Shown: one piece after another, positions 1 through 6,192 of the stretch | Layout of the letters: every line of letters starts with the position of its first letter | Numbering within the stretch: position 1 is the stretch's first letter | DNA from: CAYFNK01 sp964393215 | GTDB lineage: Archaea; Nanobdellota; Nanobdellia; SCGC-AAA011-G17; PNOQ01 | Direction of reading: 5' to 3' | Assembly: GCA_964393215.1 (NCBI GenBank) | Contig: CAYMSW010000025.1 | Coordinates: 1-8,926 of the forward strand | DNA: 8,926 bases | Translations under genes and position numbers: made by a program | The notes under the pieces: model-generated | Database searches by the model: none | Seen by the model: only the letters and a program-made list of their open reading frames with translations | Told to the model about the DNA's origin: nothing

Positions 1-1
1 A

Positions 2-922
2 TACAAATATGACATAATCCACTTTCTAAACACAACTTCTATAACAAAACTAAGAACAAAAACAAAAAAGATAGCAACCATAAATAATTACACAAATTTC
101 TGTCCGAAATCAAATCTCTACCACAAAAAAATAAAATGGAAACCTGGAGAAAAAAACTTCACAAAATATCTAAAAATAATGTTAACTTCTGATTACATAG
201 GAAAACAAAAACTAAGCTTCTACTTAAAATACAATCCAATATTCCTAATCTGGTTATACAAAAACTATCTAAAAAGAAGAAGCCAAATAAAATACGTGGA
301 CAAATTCATTCTATTAAATGATACAATAAAGCTAAACAACTCAAAAAAGATTTACAACCTAGCAAACATTCCAACAAAACTAGAAGAATTTCCAATAAAT
401 TTAGACAAAAAAACAACAATACTTTATTCTGGCTACTTGGAGAAAATAAAAGGTGTAGACTTACTAATTAAATCCGTAGCAAAGATAGAAAACGCACAAC
501 TAATTATTCTTGGCTCAGGATCAGAGGAAAACAATCTAAAACAATTAACAAAACAACTAAAAATACAAGACAGAGTTATCTTCACAGGAAAGGTAGACTA
601 CAAATACATTCCATTTTTCTACAAAAACAGCGATATAGTTGTCCTACCAACAAGATGGCCAGAACCATTCTCAAGAAACATCTTAGAAGCAACTTTCTTT
701 GGAAAACCAATCATAGCATCAAACACCGGAGGAAATCCAGAAGGAATAACAAACAATGGTTTTCTAGTGAACAACACAAGAGAGCTAACAGAGAAGCTAC
801 AAACATTAGTAAACGACAAAAAACTAAGAGAAAAAATGGGAAAGGCATCAAAAAAACTTTACAAAGAAAAATTTGATCCAAAAAAACTAATAAAACAAAC
901 AATAGATTTCTACAAAAATTAA
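2..922 (+). CDS. GT4-family glycosyltransferase, 5'-truncated by window edge
   Basis: This is a GT-B fold glycosyltransferase of the GT4 type, which would transfer a sugar from a nucleotide-sugar donor onto a surface glycan or lipid. The frame is open from base 2 with no stop before the first ATG at 179. The upstream part reads YKYDIIHFLNTTSIT and later NYTNFCPKSNL, matching the 'DIVHFHN...' strand and 'HD...CP' region of GT4 N-terminal domains. So the ATG at 179 is an internal methionine and the true start lies outside the window. The C-terminal donor-binding domain has SGYLEKIKG, the acidic pair EPFSRNILE (E-x7-E, residues 221 and 229 of the visible protein) and ASNTGGNPEGI. The usual Arg of the 'GRL..KG' phosphate-binding motif is Tyr here. 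The acceptor and donor cannot be named. It precedes a second GT4 gene by 40 bases. Confidence 0.88.
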   Translation, partial: YKYDIIHFLNTTSITKLRTKTKKIATINNYTNFCPKSNLYHKKIKWKPGEKNFTKYLKIMLTSDYIGKQKLSFYLKYNPIFLIWLYKNYLKRRSQIKYVDKFILLNDTIKLNNSKKIYNLANIPTKLEEFPINLDKKTTILYSGYLEKIKGVDLLIKSVAKIENAQLIILGSGSEENNLKQLTKQLKIQDRVIFTGKVDYKYIPFFYKNSDIVVLPTRWPEPFSRNILEATFFGKPIIASNTGGNPEGITNNGFLVNNTRELTEKLQTLVNDKKLREKMGKASKKLYKEKFDPKKLIKQTIDFYKN

Positions 923-933
923 TCTTCATAAAG

Positions 934-941
934 CTTATAAT
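934..941 (+). promoter_or_regulatory. TATA-like box for the second glycosyltransferase gene
   Basis: The sequence CTTATAAT is centred about 25 bases before the ATG at 963 and is preceded by a purine-rich AAAG that could act as a BRE. There is no Shine-Dalgarno before the ATG. With the archaeal TATA-to-start spacing of about 26 bases, transcription would begin at or next to the ATG, so the message would be leaderless. This is inferred from spacing only. Confidence 0.5.
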
Positions 942-962
942 CAAATTTCAAGACCTAACCCT

Positions 963-2087
963 ATGAAAAACATACTAATAGTCACCCCTACATTCTTTCC
1001 AATAAAAGGTGGAACAGAGCAAGTAGTCTACGAAATAGCAAGCCAAGCAAAAAAGGAAAACAAAGTAACAATTTTCACCCCAAAAATAAAAGATTCCAAA
1101 AAAGAAGAAGATTTAGAAGGAATAAAAATAAAAAGATTCCCGATAATCAATCTTCCAATTCTAAGGCTAATAACAATTCAATTAATGCTACTATTTCTAC
1201 TACCAAGAATAATAAAAAACGAAAAAATAGATGTAGTCCATATGTGCCACGTCCTTGAGCCGGGATTAGCCACAATAATTGTAAAAAAACTAACAAAAAT
1301 CCCACTAATAACAAGTCTAACTGGCTGGGACACTTACGATCCAAGAAAACCAGTGCCCAAGGCACTAAATCCAGTCTTGGCCTACGTAATGAACAATTCA
1401 GATCATGTAACAACAATGTGTAAACATATGAAACAAAGCGCTATGAAACAAGGATGCAGAAAAGAAATACATATAATACCACATGGACCACAAACTCTAG
1501 ACAAAAAAGAAGAAATAAGTATAAGAGAAAAATGGAATATTTCAGAAAGCAAAAAAATCTGCGTATCAATACAGAGAATTGAACCAAGAAAAGGCCTACA
1601 ATATCTAATCTACGCAATCACCATCCTTTCAAAAAACAACGAAGATATAACCTTCATAATTGGCGGAAAAGGTCCTGAACTTGAAAGGCTAAAAAAGTTA
1701 ATAAAAAAATACAAACTACAAGATCAAGTAATTCTAGCAGGATTCATTCCTGATGAAGAACTGTCAAGTTATTACGAACAAGCAGATTTATTTGTTCTAC
1801 CAAGTTTATATGAAGGATTTGGGCTAGTATATCTTGAAGCATTAAAAGAAGGAACTCCAATAGTAACAACTAAATGTGGAGGACCAGAAGATATTATAAC
1901 AAAAGACAACGGCCTTCTAGTTCCAACAAAAGACTACAAAAAACTAGCAGAAGCAATAGAAACTGCATTAAATAAAAACTGGGATAAAGAAAAAATAAAA
2001 AAAGACTCAGAAAAATACAACTGGGAAAACATATTTCAACAATATTTCGAACTATACAAAAATGCAATTGGAAATAAACAACATTAG
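963..2087 (+). CDS. GT4-family glycosyltransferase
   Basis: This is a complete 374-residue GT-B glycosyltransferase, the normal length for family GT4 (PimB, mannosyltransferase and WbaZ-like enzymes). The N-terminal acceptor domain begins MKNILIVTPTFFPIKGGTEQ, with the GGxE glycine loop at 16-19. A hydrophobic stretch at about 64-84 may sit on the membrane. The donor domain carries QRIEPRKG (Arg205/Lys210, phosphate contacts), GGKGPEL, and EGFGLVYLE (E284-x7-E292) that binds the nucleotide sugar, followed by TKCGGPEDII. The donor sugar cannot be told from sequence. It starts a probable operon: its last 26 bases overlap the next gene. The start fits the TATA spacing and the first conserved beta strand. 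Confidence 0.93.
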   Translation: MKNILIVTPTFFPIKGGTEQVVYEIASQAKKENKVTIFTPKIKDSKKEEDLEGIKIKRFPIINLPILRLITIQLMLLFLLPRIIKNEKIDVVHMCHVLEPGLATIIVKKLTKIPLITSLTGWDTYDPRKPVPKALNPVLAYVMNNSDHVTTMCKHMKQSAMKQGCRKEIHIIPHGPQTLDKKEEISIREKWNISESKKICVSIQRIEPRKGLQYLIYAITILSKNNEDITFIIGGKGPELERLKKLIKKYKLQDQVILAGFIPDEELSSYYEQADLFVLPSLYEGFGLVYLEALKEGTPIVTTKCGGPEDIITKDNGLLVPTKDYKKLAEAIETALNKNWDKEKIKKDSEKYNWENIFQQYFELYKNAIGNKQH

Positions 2088-3234
2088 ATTCACAGATATT
2101 CCAAAAGAACAAACCTTGGAAGATTACGCAAGAGCAAAAGAGCTTTTCATAAACGAAGTTTCATCATGCGAAGACGTTGTAGCCATATATCAAGTTGGAG
2201 AAATTTCTCACATAGGAATGTCAGATCTAGATTTCTTCGTAGTTCTAAAAGATTATCCAAAAAACTCTCCAGAAGTTATAACAAAAATAGAAGAGTGTAT
2301 GAAAAAAGAGAGTTATATAATCGCTCACCATCCAATAATAATTCAAAATGAGATATTTTCAAAAATAAACCATCTATTTCCAGCATTCTCTTTAAAAAAG
2401 TCCTACGGAAGAGATTATTTCTTCGAAGAAGTTGACCAGAAAATAAATCAGATAATTCTAAATGACTACATAATCGCACTGTGGCCACACGAATTCACAA
2501 AACTCTACTTAACAAAGAAGAAATTCAAAAAGCACAACTTAGCAATAAACGACTTACTTCACACATTGAACATCAAAACAAAAGGAAAAAGAGAGATTCC
2601 TGTACGAAACATACTAGCAAGATTAAACTCAATGAAATATCCTCCAAGGCTTTTAGATAAAAAATATGTAACGGAAGACATGGAAAACTTCGTAGAAGAA
2701 GTAATCAACCTAAGAAAAAACTGGTTCAATGACAACTCAGAAGAAAAATACAACAAATTGGTAACCCTTTTGGACAAATGCATAGATTTCTGTTATGATT
2801 TAATCTTCACATCAAAAGAAATGATGCAAAACATATCAAAAACTCCAAAAACTCCAAGAAAAATATTACTAAGACACCACAGTTTAATTTTCAAAAAAGA
2901 TATATCAAAAGAAGAAGCAAATAAAGAAGCAAGAGAAATACTAACAAACAAATCAGAACCAGCATCAATTCTACCATTTGAACTTCAACCACAAAGAGAC
3001 TTACTAGATGCAATAATGAACAACCAACAAACAGAAGACATAGAAATAAATGAAGAATACAAAAAATTACTTATAGAAAGATATAGTCTCTTCAAAAAAC
3101 AAGTAGATTTCCTAAATAGAAATAAAATTCCTTTCAAAGCATGTCTAAAGTACGACTACTTAACAACAAAGCCGCTAAAAAGTAAAATATATTTCAAGTT
3201 TAAGGAAGGAGTTAGAAAAATAAAACTAAAATGA
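2062..3234 (+). CDS. Nucleotidyltransferase-fold protein with degenerate GS motif and C-terminal helical module
   Basis: This 390-residue protein has a pol-beta/MNT-type nucleotidyltransferase core near the N-terminus: VVAIYQVGEISHIGMSDLDFFVVLKD, split here as GE at 46-47 and SDLD at 54-57. The metal-binding Asp pair is present, but the Ser of the usual GS motif is Glu, so activity or specificity may be altered. After it come helices with an LRKNW motif (217-221) and a C-terminal charged helical module (about 302-351, ending INEEYKKLL..YSLFKK). Parts of both reappear in the next gene, so the two are probably related. The ATG lies inside the upstream glycosyltransferase gene (26-base overlap). 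No other ATG occurs before residue 53, so this start is preferred although no ribosome site is visible. The substrate is unknown. The operon context suggests a role in surface glycan or lipid assembly. Confidence 0.72.
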   Translation: MQLEINNIRFTDIPKEQTLEDYARAKELFINEVSSCEDVVAIYQVGEISHIGMSDLDFFVVLKDYPKNSPEVITKIEECMKKESYIIAHHPIIIQNEIFSKINHLFPAFSLKKSYGRDYFFEEVDQKINQIILNDYIIALWPHEFTKLYLTKKKFKKHNLAINDLLHTLNIKTKGKREIPVRNILARLNSMKYPPRLLDKKYVTEDMENFVEEVINLRKNWFNDNSEEKYNKLVTLLDKCIDFCYDLIFTSKEMMQNISKTPKTPRKILLRHHSLIFKKDISKEEANKEAREILTNKSEPASILPFELQPQRDLLDAIMNNQQTEDIEINEEYKKLLIERYSLFKKQVDFLNRNKIPFKACLKYDYLTTKPLKSKIYFKFKEGVRKIKLK

Positions 3235-4343
3235 TAAACTTGCACATAATCCAAAATACTATCCATAAAAACCTAGTTGAATTCTTAGGTTACACTAGTT
3301 TAGACAAAAAAAGCCAAGTATTTTTCCCAGTAATAAAAGAAGAAAGAAATGATTTCAAAAAACTAATTCCTCTATTCGCCAAAACAAACATAAAAATACC
3401 AAACACAAACACAATCTCTGAAGAAAAATATGCAGAACTCATATCAGAGACATATAAACTATTTTACAAAAAAATAAAACCAACAAAAGTAAAAAAAACA
3501 GTGAAAGCAAGAGAATTCTCATCGTGGAACACGAACGATCCATTCATAAAACCTGTCCTAGAAATAAAAGAATTCTATGAAAAAGAATTAAAAGAACACG
3601 CCCTAGGAATCTTTCTAAATGGAAGTTTAGCAACCTTAGACTACAAAAAAGGATTTAGCGACTTAGACTGTTTAATCATACTAAAAAAAGAAACAATAGA
3701 ATCAAAAGAAAAACTAATAGAATTAAGGAAAAAAATAAAAAAAATACTTCCAAAGTTCTATGAAATTGATCCACTTCAACATCATGGCTTCCAGATAATT
3801 ACAGAGCAGGAGATGAACTACTATCCAGAGCATTATTTCCCAACTGAACTATTCAAACACGGAGTATCCCTAACAGACAAAAACAAAGAACTAACATTCT
3901 CCATAAGAAACGATGAAGAAGAAAGAGAATTCGCACTAAAGAGACTAAAAGAATATTTCCTGAATCCCAAACTAAACAACGATTACCGATTAAAATTATA
4001 TGTATCAAAGCTACTTTTACTGCCAACTATTTATCTCCAATCTAAAGGAAAACACACTTACAAAAAATATTCATTCGAAAAAGCAAAAAATGATCTAAAA
4101 AATTATTGGCCTGCCATAGAAAAAGCAATTCAATTAAGAAAAAGTTGGCAACAACCAAAAGCAACAACAAAATTTACACTAAGAGTTCTCTCAAAAACAA
4201 GAAATCCAAATCACATGAAAATATTAGGCTACACTAAAAGAAGAACTATATCAAAGTTTCCTATACTTAAAACTCCAAATAACCAAGTTCTTAATCCAGG
4301 CCAAATTAAACAAAACCGCAAACAAACCCAAAAGAACGGTTAA
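3231..4343 (+). CDS. Nucleotidyltransferase-fold protein with N-terminal helical module
   Basis: This 370-residue protein is joined to its upstream relative through an ATGA stop/start overlap, so translation is probably coupled. Residues about 29-82 resemble the C-terminal module of the upstream protein (compare SEEKYAELISETYKLFYKK with INEEYKKLLIERYSLFKK). The catalytic core follows at about 110-240 with a canonical nucleotidyltransferase signature: LNGSLATLDYKKGFSDLD, with GS at 131-132 and SDLD at 143-146. A helical region with LRKSW (302-306) matches LRKNW upstream. It could transfer a nucleotide, or be a LicD-like phosphotransferase of the same fold superfamily, but it has no family-specific signature I can recognise. 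The last 30 residues (341-370) are Asn/Gln/Lys-rich and are read exactly antisense, in codon phase, to the end of the convergent membrane enzyme gene. They are probably a read-through tail and not a conserved domain. Confidence 0.75.
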   Translation: MINLHIIQNTIHKNLVEFLGYTSLDKKSQVFFPVIKEERNDFKKLIPLFAKTNIKIPNTNTISEEKYAELISETYKLFYKKIKPTKVKKTVKAREFSSWNTNDPFIKPVLEIKEFYEKELKEHALGIFLNGSLATLDYKKGFSDLDCLIILKKETIESKEKLIELRKKIKKILPKFYEIDPLQHHGFQIITEQEMNYYPEHYFPTELFKHGVSLTDKNKELTFSIRNDEEEREFALKRLKEYFLNPKLNNDYRLKLYVSKLLLLPTIYLQSKGKHTYKKYSFEKAKNDLKNYWPAIEKAIQLRKSWQQPKATTKFTLRVLSKTRNPNHMKILGYTKRRTISKFPILKTPNNQVLNPGQIKQNRKQTQKNG

Positions 4344-4910
4344 CTGATTAAAAATAATCAAAACAGATATAACAAGATTCTGCAATGCAACATCCACTTC
4401 TACTGGTTTCATATCTTTTGGCTTTGAATCATCAATATCAAATCTAACTTTAGTATACAGTGCAGTATGCCTCCAGAATAAACTACTTATAACTGCCAAA
4501 ATAGCCAAAATAAATACGAAAAAGGAAGGATTGTTCCAATACAAAACTACAGAAATTGCAATTAAAATTATAATCTCCTTTACTCTATCAAAAACACCAT
4601 CTATCCAAGGACCAAATTTAGTATATTTCCCAGTCTTAGCATATATTCCATTCAATCTAGCTATCTCACCATCAACCAAATCAAGAATCCAAGAGAACCA
4701 ATAAACAATACCTGCAACAATATAATTCTCATTCAATAAAAAAAGAGCTGCAACAATTCCAACTAAAAGACTAAAAAAAGTAATCATATTTGGAGTAATT
4801 GCCTTAAAACGATGCAAAATAAGAGTAAAAGGATATGAAAACAATCTGCTAAGCTCAAAAGCATAAGATTCCTTAAATTTCTTTCTTCTTTCCTTCCAAA
4901 TATTAACCAT
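4251..4910 (-). CDS. CDP-alcohol phosphatidyltransferase family membrane protein
   Basis: This 219-residue integral membrane enzyme would join a CMP-activated head group or lipid (CDP-alcohol) to a free alcohol, releasing CMP. The entry helix has ITPNMITFFSLLVG (38-51), typical of the family. The catalytic signature is D77-x2-D80-G81-x2-A84-R85, then G100-x3-D104-x3-D108, and all four metal-binding Asp residues are kept. The gap between AR and G is 14 residues instead of the usual 8. About six hydrophobic segments are visible (roughly 39-59, 62-79, 111-125, 128-145 and a pair within 176-212). The family includes phosphatidylinositol/archaetidyl-type lipid synthases, di-inositol phosphate synthase and ethanolamine/choline phosphotransferases; the substrate here is unresolved. 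It is divergent from the HD-domain gene and convergent with the nucleotidyltransferase gene. A phosphonate cytidylyltransferase gene 0.85 kb away could supply a CMP-linked donor; that link is inference. Confidence 0.88.
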   Translation of the reverse strand: MVNIWKERRKKFKESYAFELSRLFSYPFTLILHRFKAITPNMITFFSLLVGIVAALFLLNENYIVAGIVYWFSWILDLVDGEIARLNGIYAKTGKYTKFGPWIDGVFDRVKEIIILIAISVVLYWNNPSFFVFILAILAVISSLFWRHTALYTKVRFDIDDSKPKDMKPVEVDVALQNLVISVLIIFNQLTVLLGLFAVLFNLAWIKNLVIWSFKYRKL

Positions 4911-4934
4911 TAAACTTCTAGAATAAGTAGCTAC

Positions 4935-4943
4935 TATTTAAAA
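4935..4943 (-). promoter_or_regulatory. TATA-like box for the CDP-alcohol phosphatidyltransferase gene
   Basis: On the minus strand this reads TTTTAAATA, centred about 29 bases upstream of the ATG whose first base is 4910. No Shine-Dalgarno precedes the ATG, so the transcript is likely leaderless or has a leader of only a few bases. It lies about 24 bases from the opposing TATA box for the HD gene, so the two promoters share one short control region and their initiation complexes may interfere. Confidence 0.5.
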
Positions 4944-4959
4944 TTTATCTATCATAATG

Positions 4960-4967
4960 TTTAAATA
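4960..4967 (+). promoter_or_regulatory. TATA-like box for the HD-domain gene
   Basis: TTTAAATA is centred about 26 bases before the ATG at 4990, and the bases before the ATG hold no Shine-Dalgarno. This spacing predicts a leaderless message and supports the first ATG over the in-frame ATG four codons later (5002). Confidence 0.55.
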
Positions 4968-4989
4968 AAACTACGAGTTCCACGAAAAA

Positions 4990-5685
4990 ATGGGTAGATT
5001 AATGAATAGACCTGGAGTTCTAGATTTAGCAAAAAGGCTTATGGGTGAGAATCCAGATGTAATGAAAAGTCCAGAAAACTATTTATTTCATTTAGCAGAC
5101 ACAGATAAGATTGCAGAAGAAGTAGTAATAAATGCAACCTCAAGATATCCTGGATTAAATGCTCACTTAAATTCTGAAGAAATAGCTTTGGCTGGTGGAT
5201 TGCATGATATTGGAAGACCACTAAAAGAAAACCAAACCTTCCACGAATTAAGAGGAGCAAAACTAGTGGAAGAAAGAGGATTAGAACTAGGAATAGCCAC
5301 TTCTCAAGTAGATTTATATAGAATCGCGCAGATGTTCAGGTCACACTATGTCGTTGCAGAACAATTTGCAGACGATGATAATTCTGAAGAAAGGAGAGAA
5401 TTTGATACATTAGATCCTATGTTATTAGTTCCAAGAACTTGGCAAGAAGCAATAGTGATATACTCTGAACTAAGCAACATAAATGGGGGACAAATTAATT
5501 TTAAAGATAGGATAGAAGACATACAAGCAAGATATAGTGATCAAAAATGGAGCAAAACAAATCCTTCACTAGTTAGAGCAATGGAAACTGGACTTCCAAG
5601 AGTTCTCAGAGTATGCGAAAGAGTTCAAGCATTAAGAGAAGGGACCCTATCTGAAGGGGAAATAGCAAGATACGGCTTCTTATAA
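4990..5685 (+). CDS. HD-domain metal-dependent (phospho)hydrolase
   Basis: This 231-residue soluble protein has an HD superfamily core. Visible metal-ligand candidates in order are His34 (YLFHLAD), His72-Asp73 (GGLHDIGRP), His85 (TFHELRGA) and His119 (RSHYVV). Extra histidines between HD and the last ligand suggest a two-metal site. The final helix, where the family normally has Asp in a 'xADxxS' setting, reads VIYSELSNINGG, so Glu160 appears to replace Asp. The tail has RIEDIQARY, often seen after the last metal helix of these proteins. HD enzymes mostly hydrolyse phosphoesters or nucleotides; a few di-iron members oxidise phosphonates (PhnZ). This protein lacks overall similarity to PhnZ that I can see, so the substrate is left open. 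It has its own promoter and lies 78 bases before the phosphonate operon on the same strand, so read-through into that operon is possible. Confidence 0.8.
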   Translation: MGRLMNRPGVLDLAKRLMGENPDVMKSPENYLFHLADTDKIAEEVVINATSRYPGLNAHLNSEEIALAGGLHDIGRPLKENQTFHELRGAKLVEERGLELGIATSQVDLYRIAQMFRSHYVVAEQFADDDNSEERREFDTLDPMLLVPRTWQEAIVIYSELSNINGGQINFKDRIEDIQARYSDQKWSKTNPSLVRAMETGLPRVLRVCERVQALREGTLSEGEIARYGFL

Positions 5686-5706
5686 ACTCAAACAATGAGT
5701 GTTTAT
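5682..5706 (+). other. Imperfect dyad at the stop codon of the HD gene
   Basis: ATAAAC (5682-5687) can pair with GTTTAT (5701-5706), and TCA (5688-5690) with TGA (5696-5698), leaving a five-base loop and a two-base bulge. It overlaps the TAA stop, is followed only by a weak T-rich stretch, and ends ten bases before the TATA box of the phosphonate operon. It could be part of a 3' end signal for the HD transcript or an operator beside the promoter. The sequence does not decide between these, and in A+T-rich DNA such dyads also arise by chance. Confidence 0.3.
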
Positions 5707-5715
5707 TTCGCAAGA

Positions 5716-5724
5716 TTTATAATA
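5716..5724 (+). promoter_or_regulatory. TATA-like box of the cytidylyltransferase-phnDCE operon
   Basis: TTTATAATA is centred near 5720. Initiation about 26 bases downstream falls near 5746, giving a leader of about 17 bases that contains the Shine-Dalgarno at 5751-5756. This differs from the leaderless arrangement of the other promoters in the window and suggests the operon is translated by a Shine-Dalgarno mechanism. Confidence 0.55.
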
Positions 5725-5750
5725 AAATTAGGCCTGAAAAAGCCATAAAA

Positions 5751-5756
5751 AGGAGA
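5751..5756 (+). promoter_or_regulatory. Ribosome binding site of the cytidylyltransferase gene
   Basis: AGGAGA lies seven bases before the ATG at 5764 and complements the 3' end of archaeal 16S rRNA. It fixes the start of the 141-residue protein. Confidence 0.65.
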
Positions 5757-5763
5757 TATCAAA

Positions 5764-6189
5764 ATGAAAACTGTTTATTCATACTATGTTCTTGACCTAG
5801 TACACAGAGGGCATATAACTTTTATGAAAAATGCTAAGGCTTTAGCTGGAAAAGATGGTAGATTAATTGTAGGAATTCTAACAGATGAAGCAACAATGGA
5901 AAAAAAGCCAAAACCATTAATGCCATTCAAAGAAAGAATGTTTCTTGCAGAAGCTCTAAAGTATGCAGATCTGGTTGTACCACAAGAAACCTACTCGCCA
6001 ATAGACAATGTAAAAAGATTAAAGCCAGACATACTAATTGAATCAGAAACTCATGGAGAAGGAGAGATAAAAAAAGTTGAAAAGATAATGAAAGACATCG
6101 GAGGAACAGTTAAAATCCTTCCATATTTTCCAGAGGTATCTTCTACAACAATTAAAGATTCGATAAAAGACAATAAAGGAGAAAACTAA
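5764..6189 (+). CDS. PntC-like (PEP-mutase-associated type) cytidylyltransferase
   Basis: This 141-residue Rossmann-like nucleotidyltransferase is expected to use CTP to form a CMP-linked phosphonate or phosphomonoester with release of pyrophosphate. It has the HxGH motif (His14-Arg-Gly-His17) inside YYVLDLVHRGHITFMKNAK, the ILTDEA strand (38-43), KPLMPFKER (50-58) and the C-terminal nucleotide motif SSTTIK (126-131). Instead of the 'GTFDLFH' opening of glycerol-3-phosphate cytidylyltransferases (TagD) or archaeal FAD synthases, it has YVLDLVH. It also has VPQETYSPIDNVKRLKPDIL, a segment I associate with cytidylyltransferase domains linked to PEP mutase in phosphonate biosynthesis. That subfamily call is from memory of motifs, not a search; a glycerol- or ethanolamine-phosphate cytidylyltransferase is the main alternative. 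Its stop is three bases before phnD, so it leads a phosphonate-importer operon, which supports a phosphonate substrate. Confidence 0.72.
   Translation: MKTVYSYYVLDLVHRGHITFMKNAKALAGKDGRLIVGILTDEATMEKKPKPLMPFKERMFLAEALKYADLVVPQETYSPIDNVKRLKPDILIESETHGEGEIKKVEKIMKDIGGTVKILPYFPEVSSTTIKDSIKDNKGEN
6175..6181 (+). promoter_or_regulatory. Ribosome binding site of phnD
   Basis: AAAGGAG lies inside the last codons of the cytidylyltransferase gene, eleven bases before the ATG at 6193. It shows that phnD is translated from the same message as the upstream enzyme. Confidence 0.55.
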
Positions 6190-6192
6190 AAC

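Noticed and set aside
711..944. Leu/Phe-rich minus-strand open frame under the first glycosyltransferase gene
   Set aside because: It is antisense to a conserved GT4 domain; its hydrophobic composition follows from reading A-rich coding DNA backwards. No family features and no start signals.
1147..1416. Minus-strand frame of 89 codons inside the second glycosyltransferase gene
   Set aside because: It lies wholly under a well-supported gene and has a leucine-rich antisense composition with no recognisable domain.
4990..5685. Assigning the HD protein as PhnZ
   Set aside because: PhnZ shares only the general histidine order; the length, surrounding residues and last metal ligand differ and no PhnY partner is seen.
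5731..5744. GGC...GCC mini-dyad between the TATA box and the predicted start of the phosphonate operon
   Set aside because: Only three base pairs can form; too weak to call an operator or hairpin.
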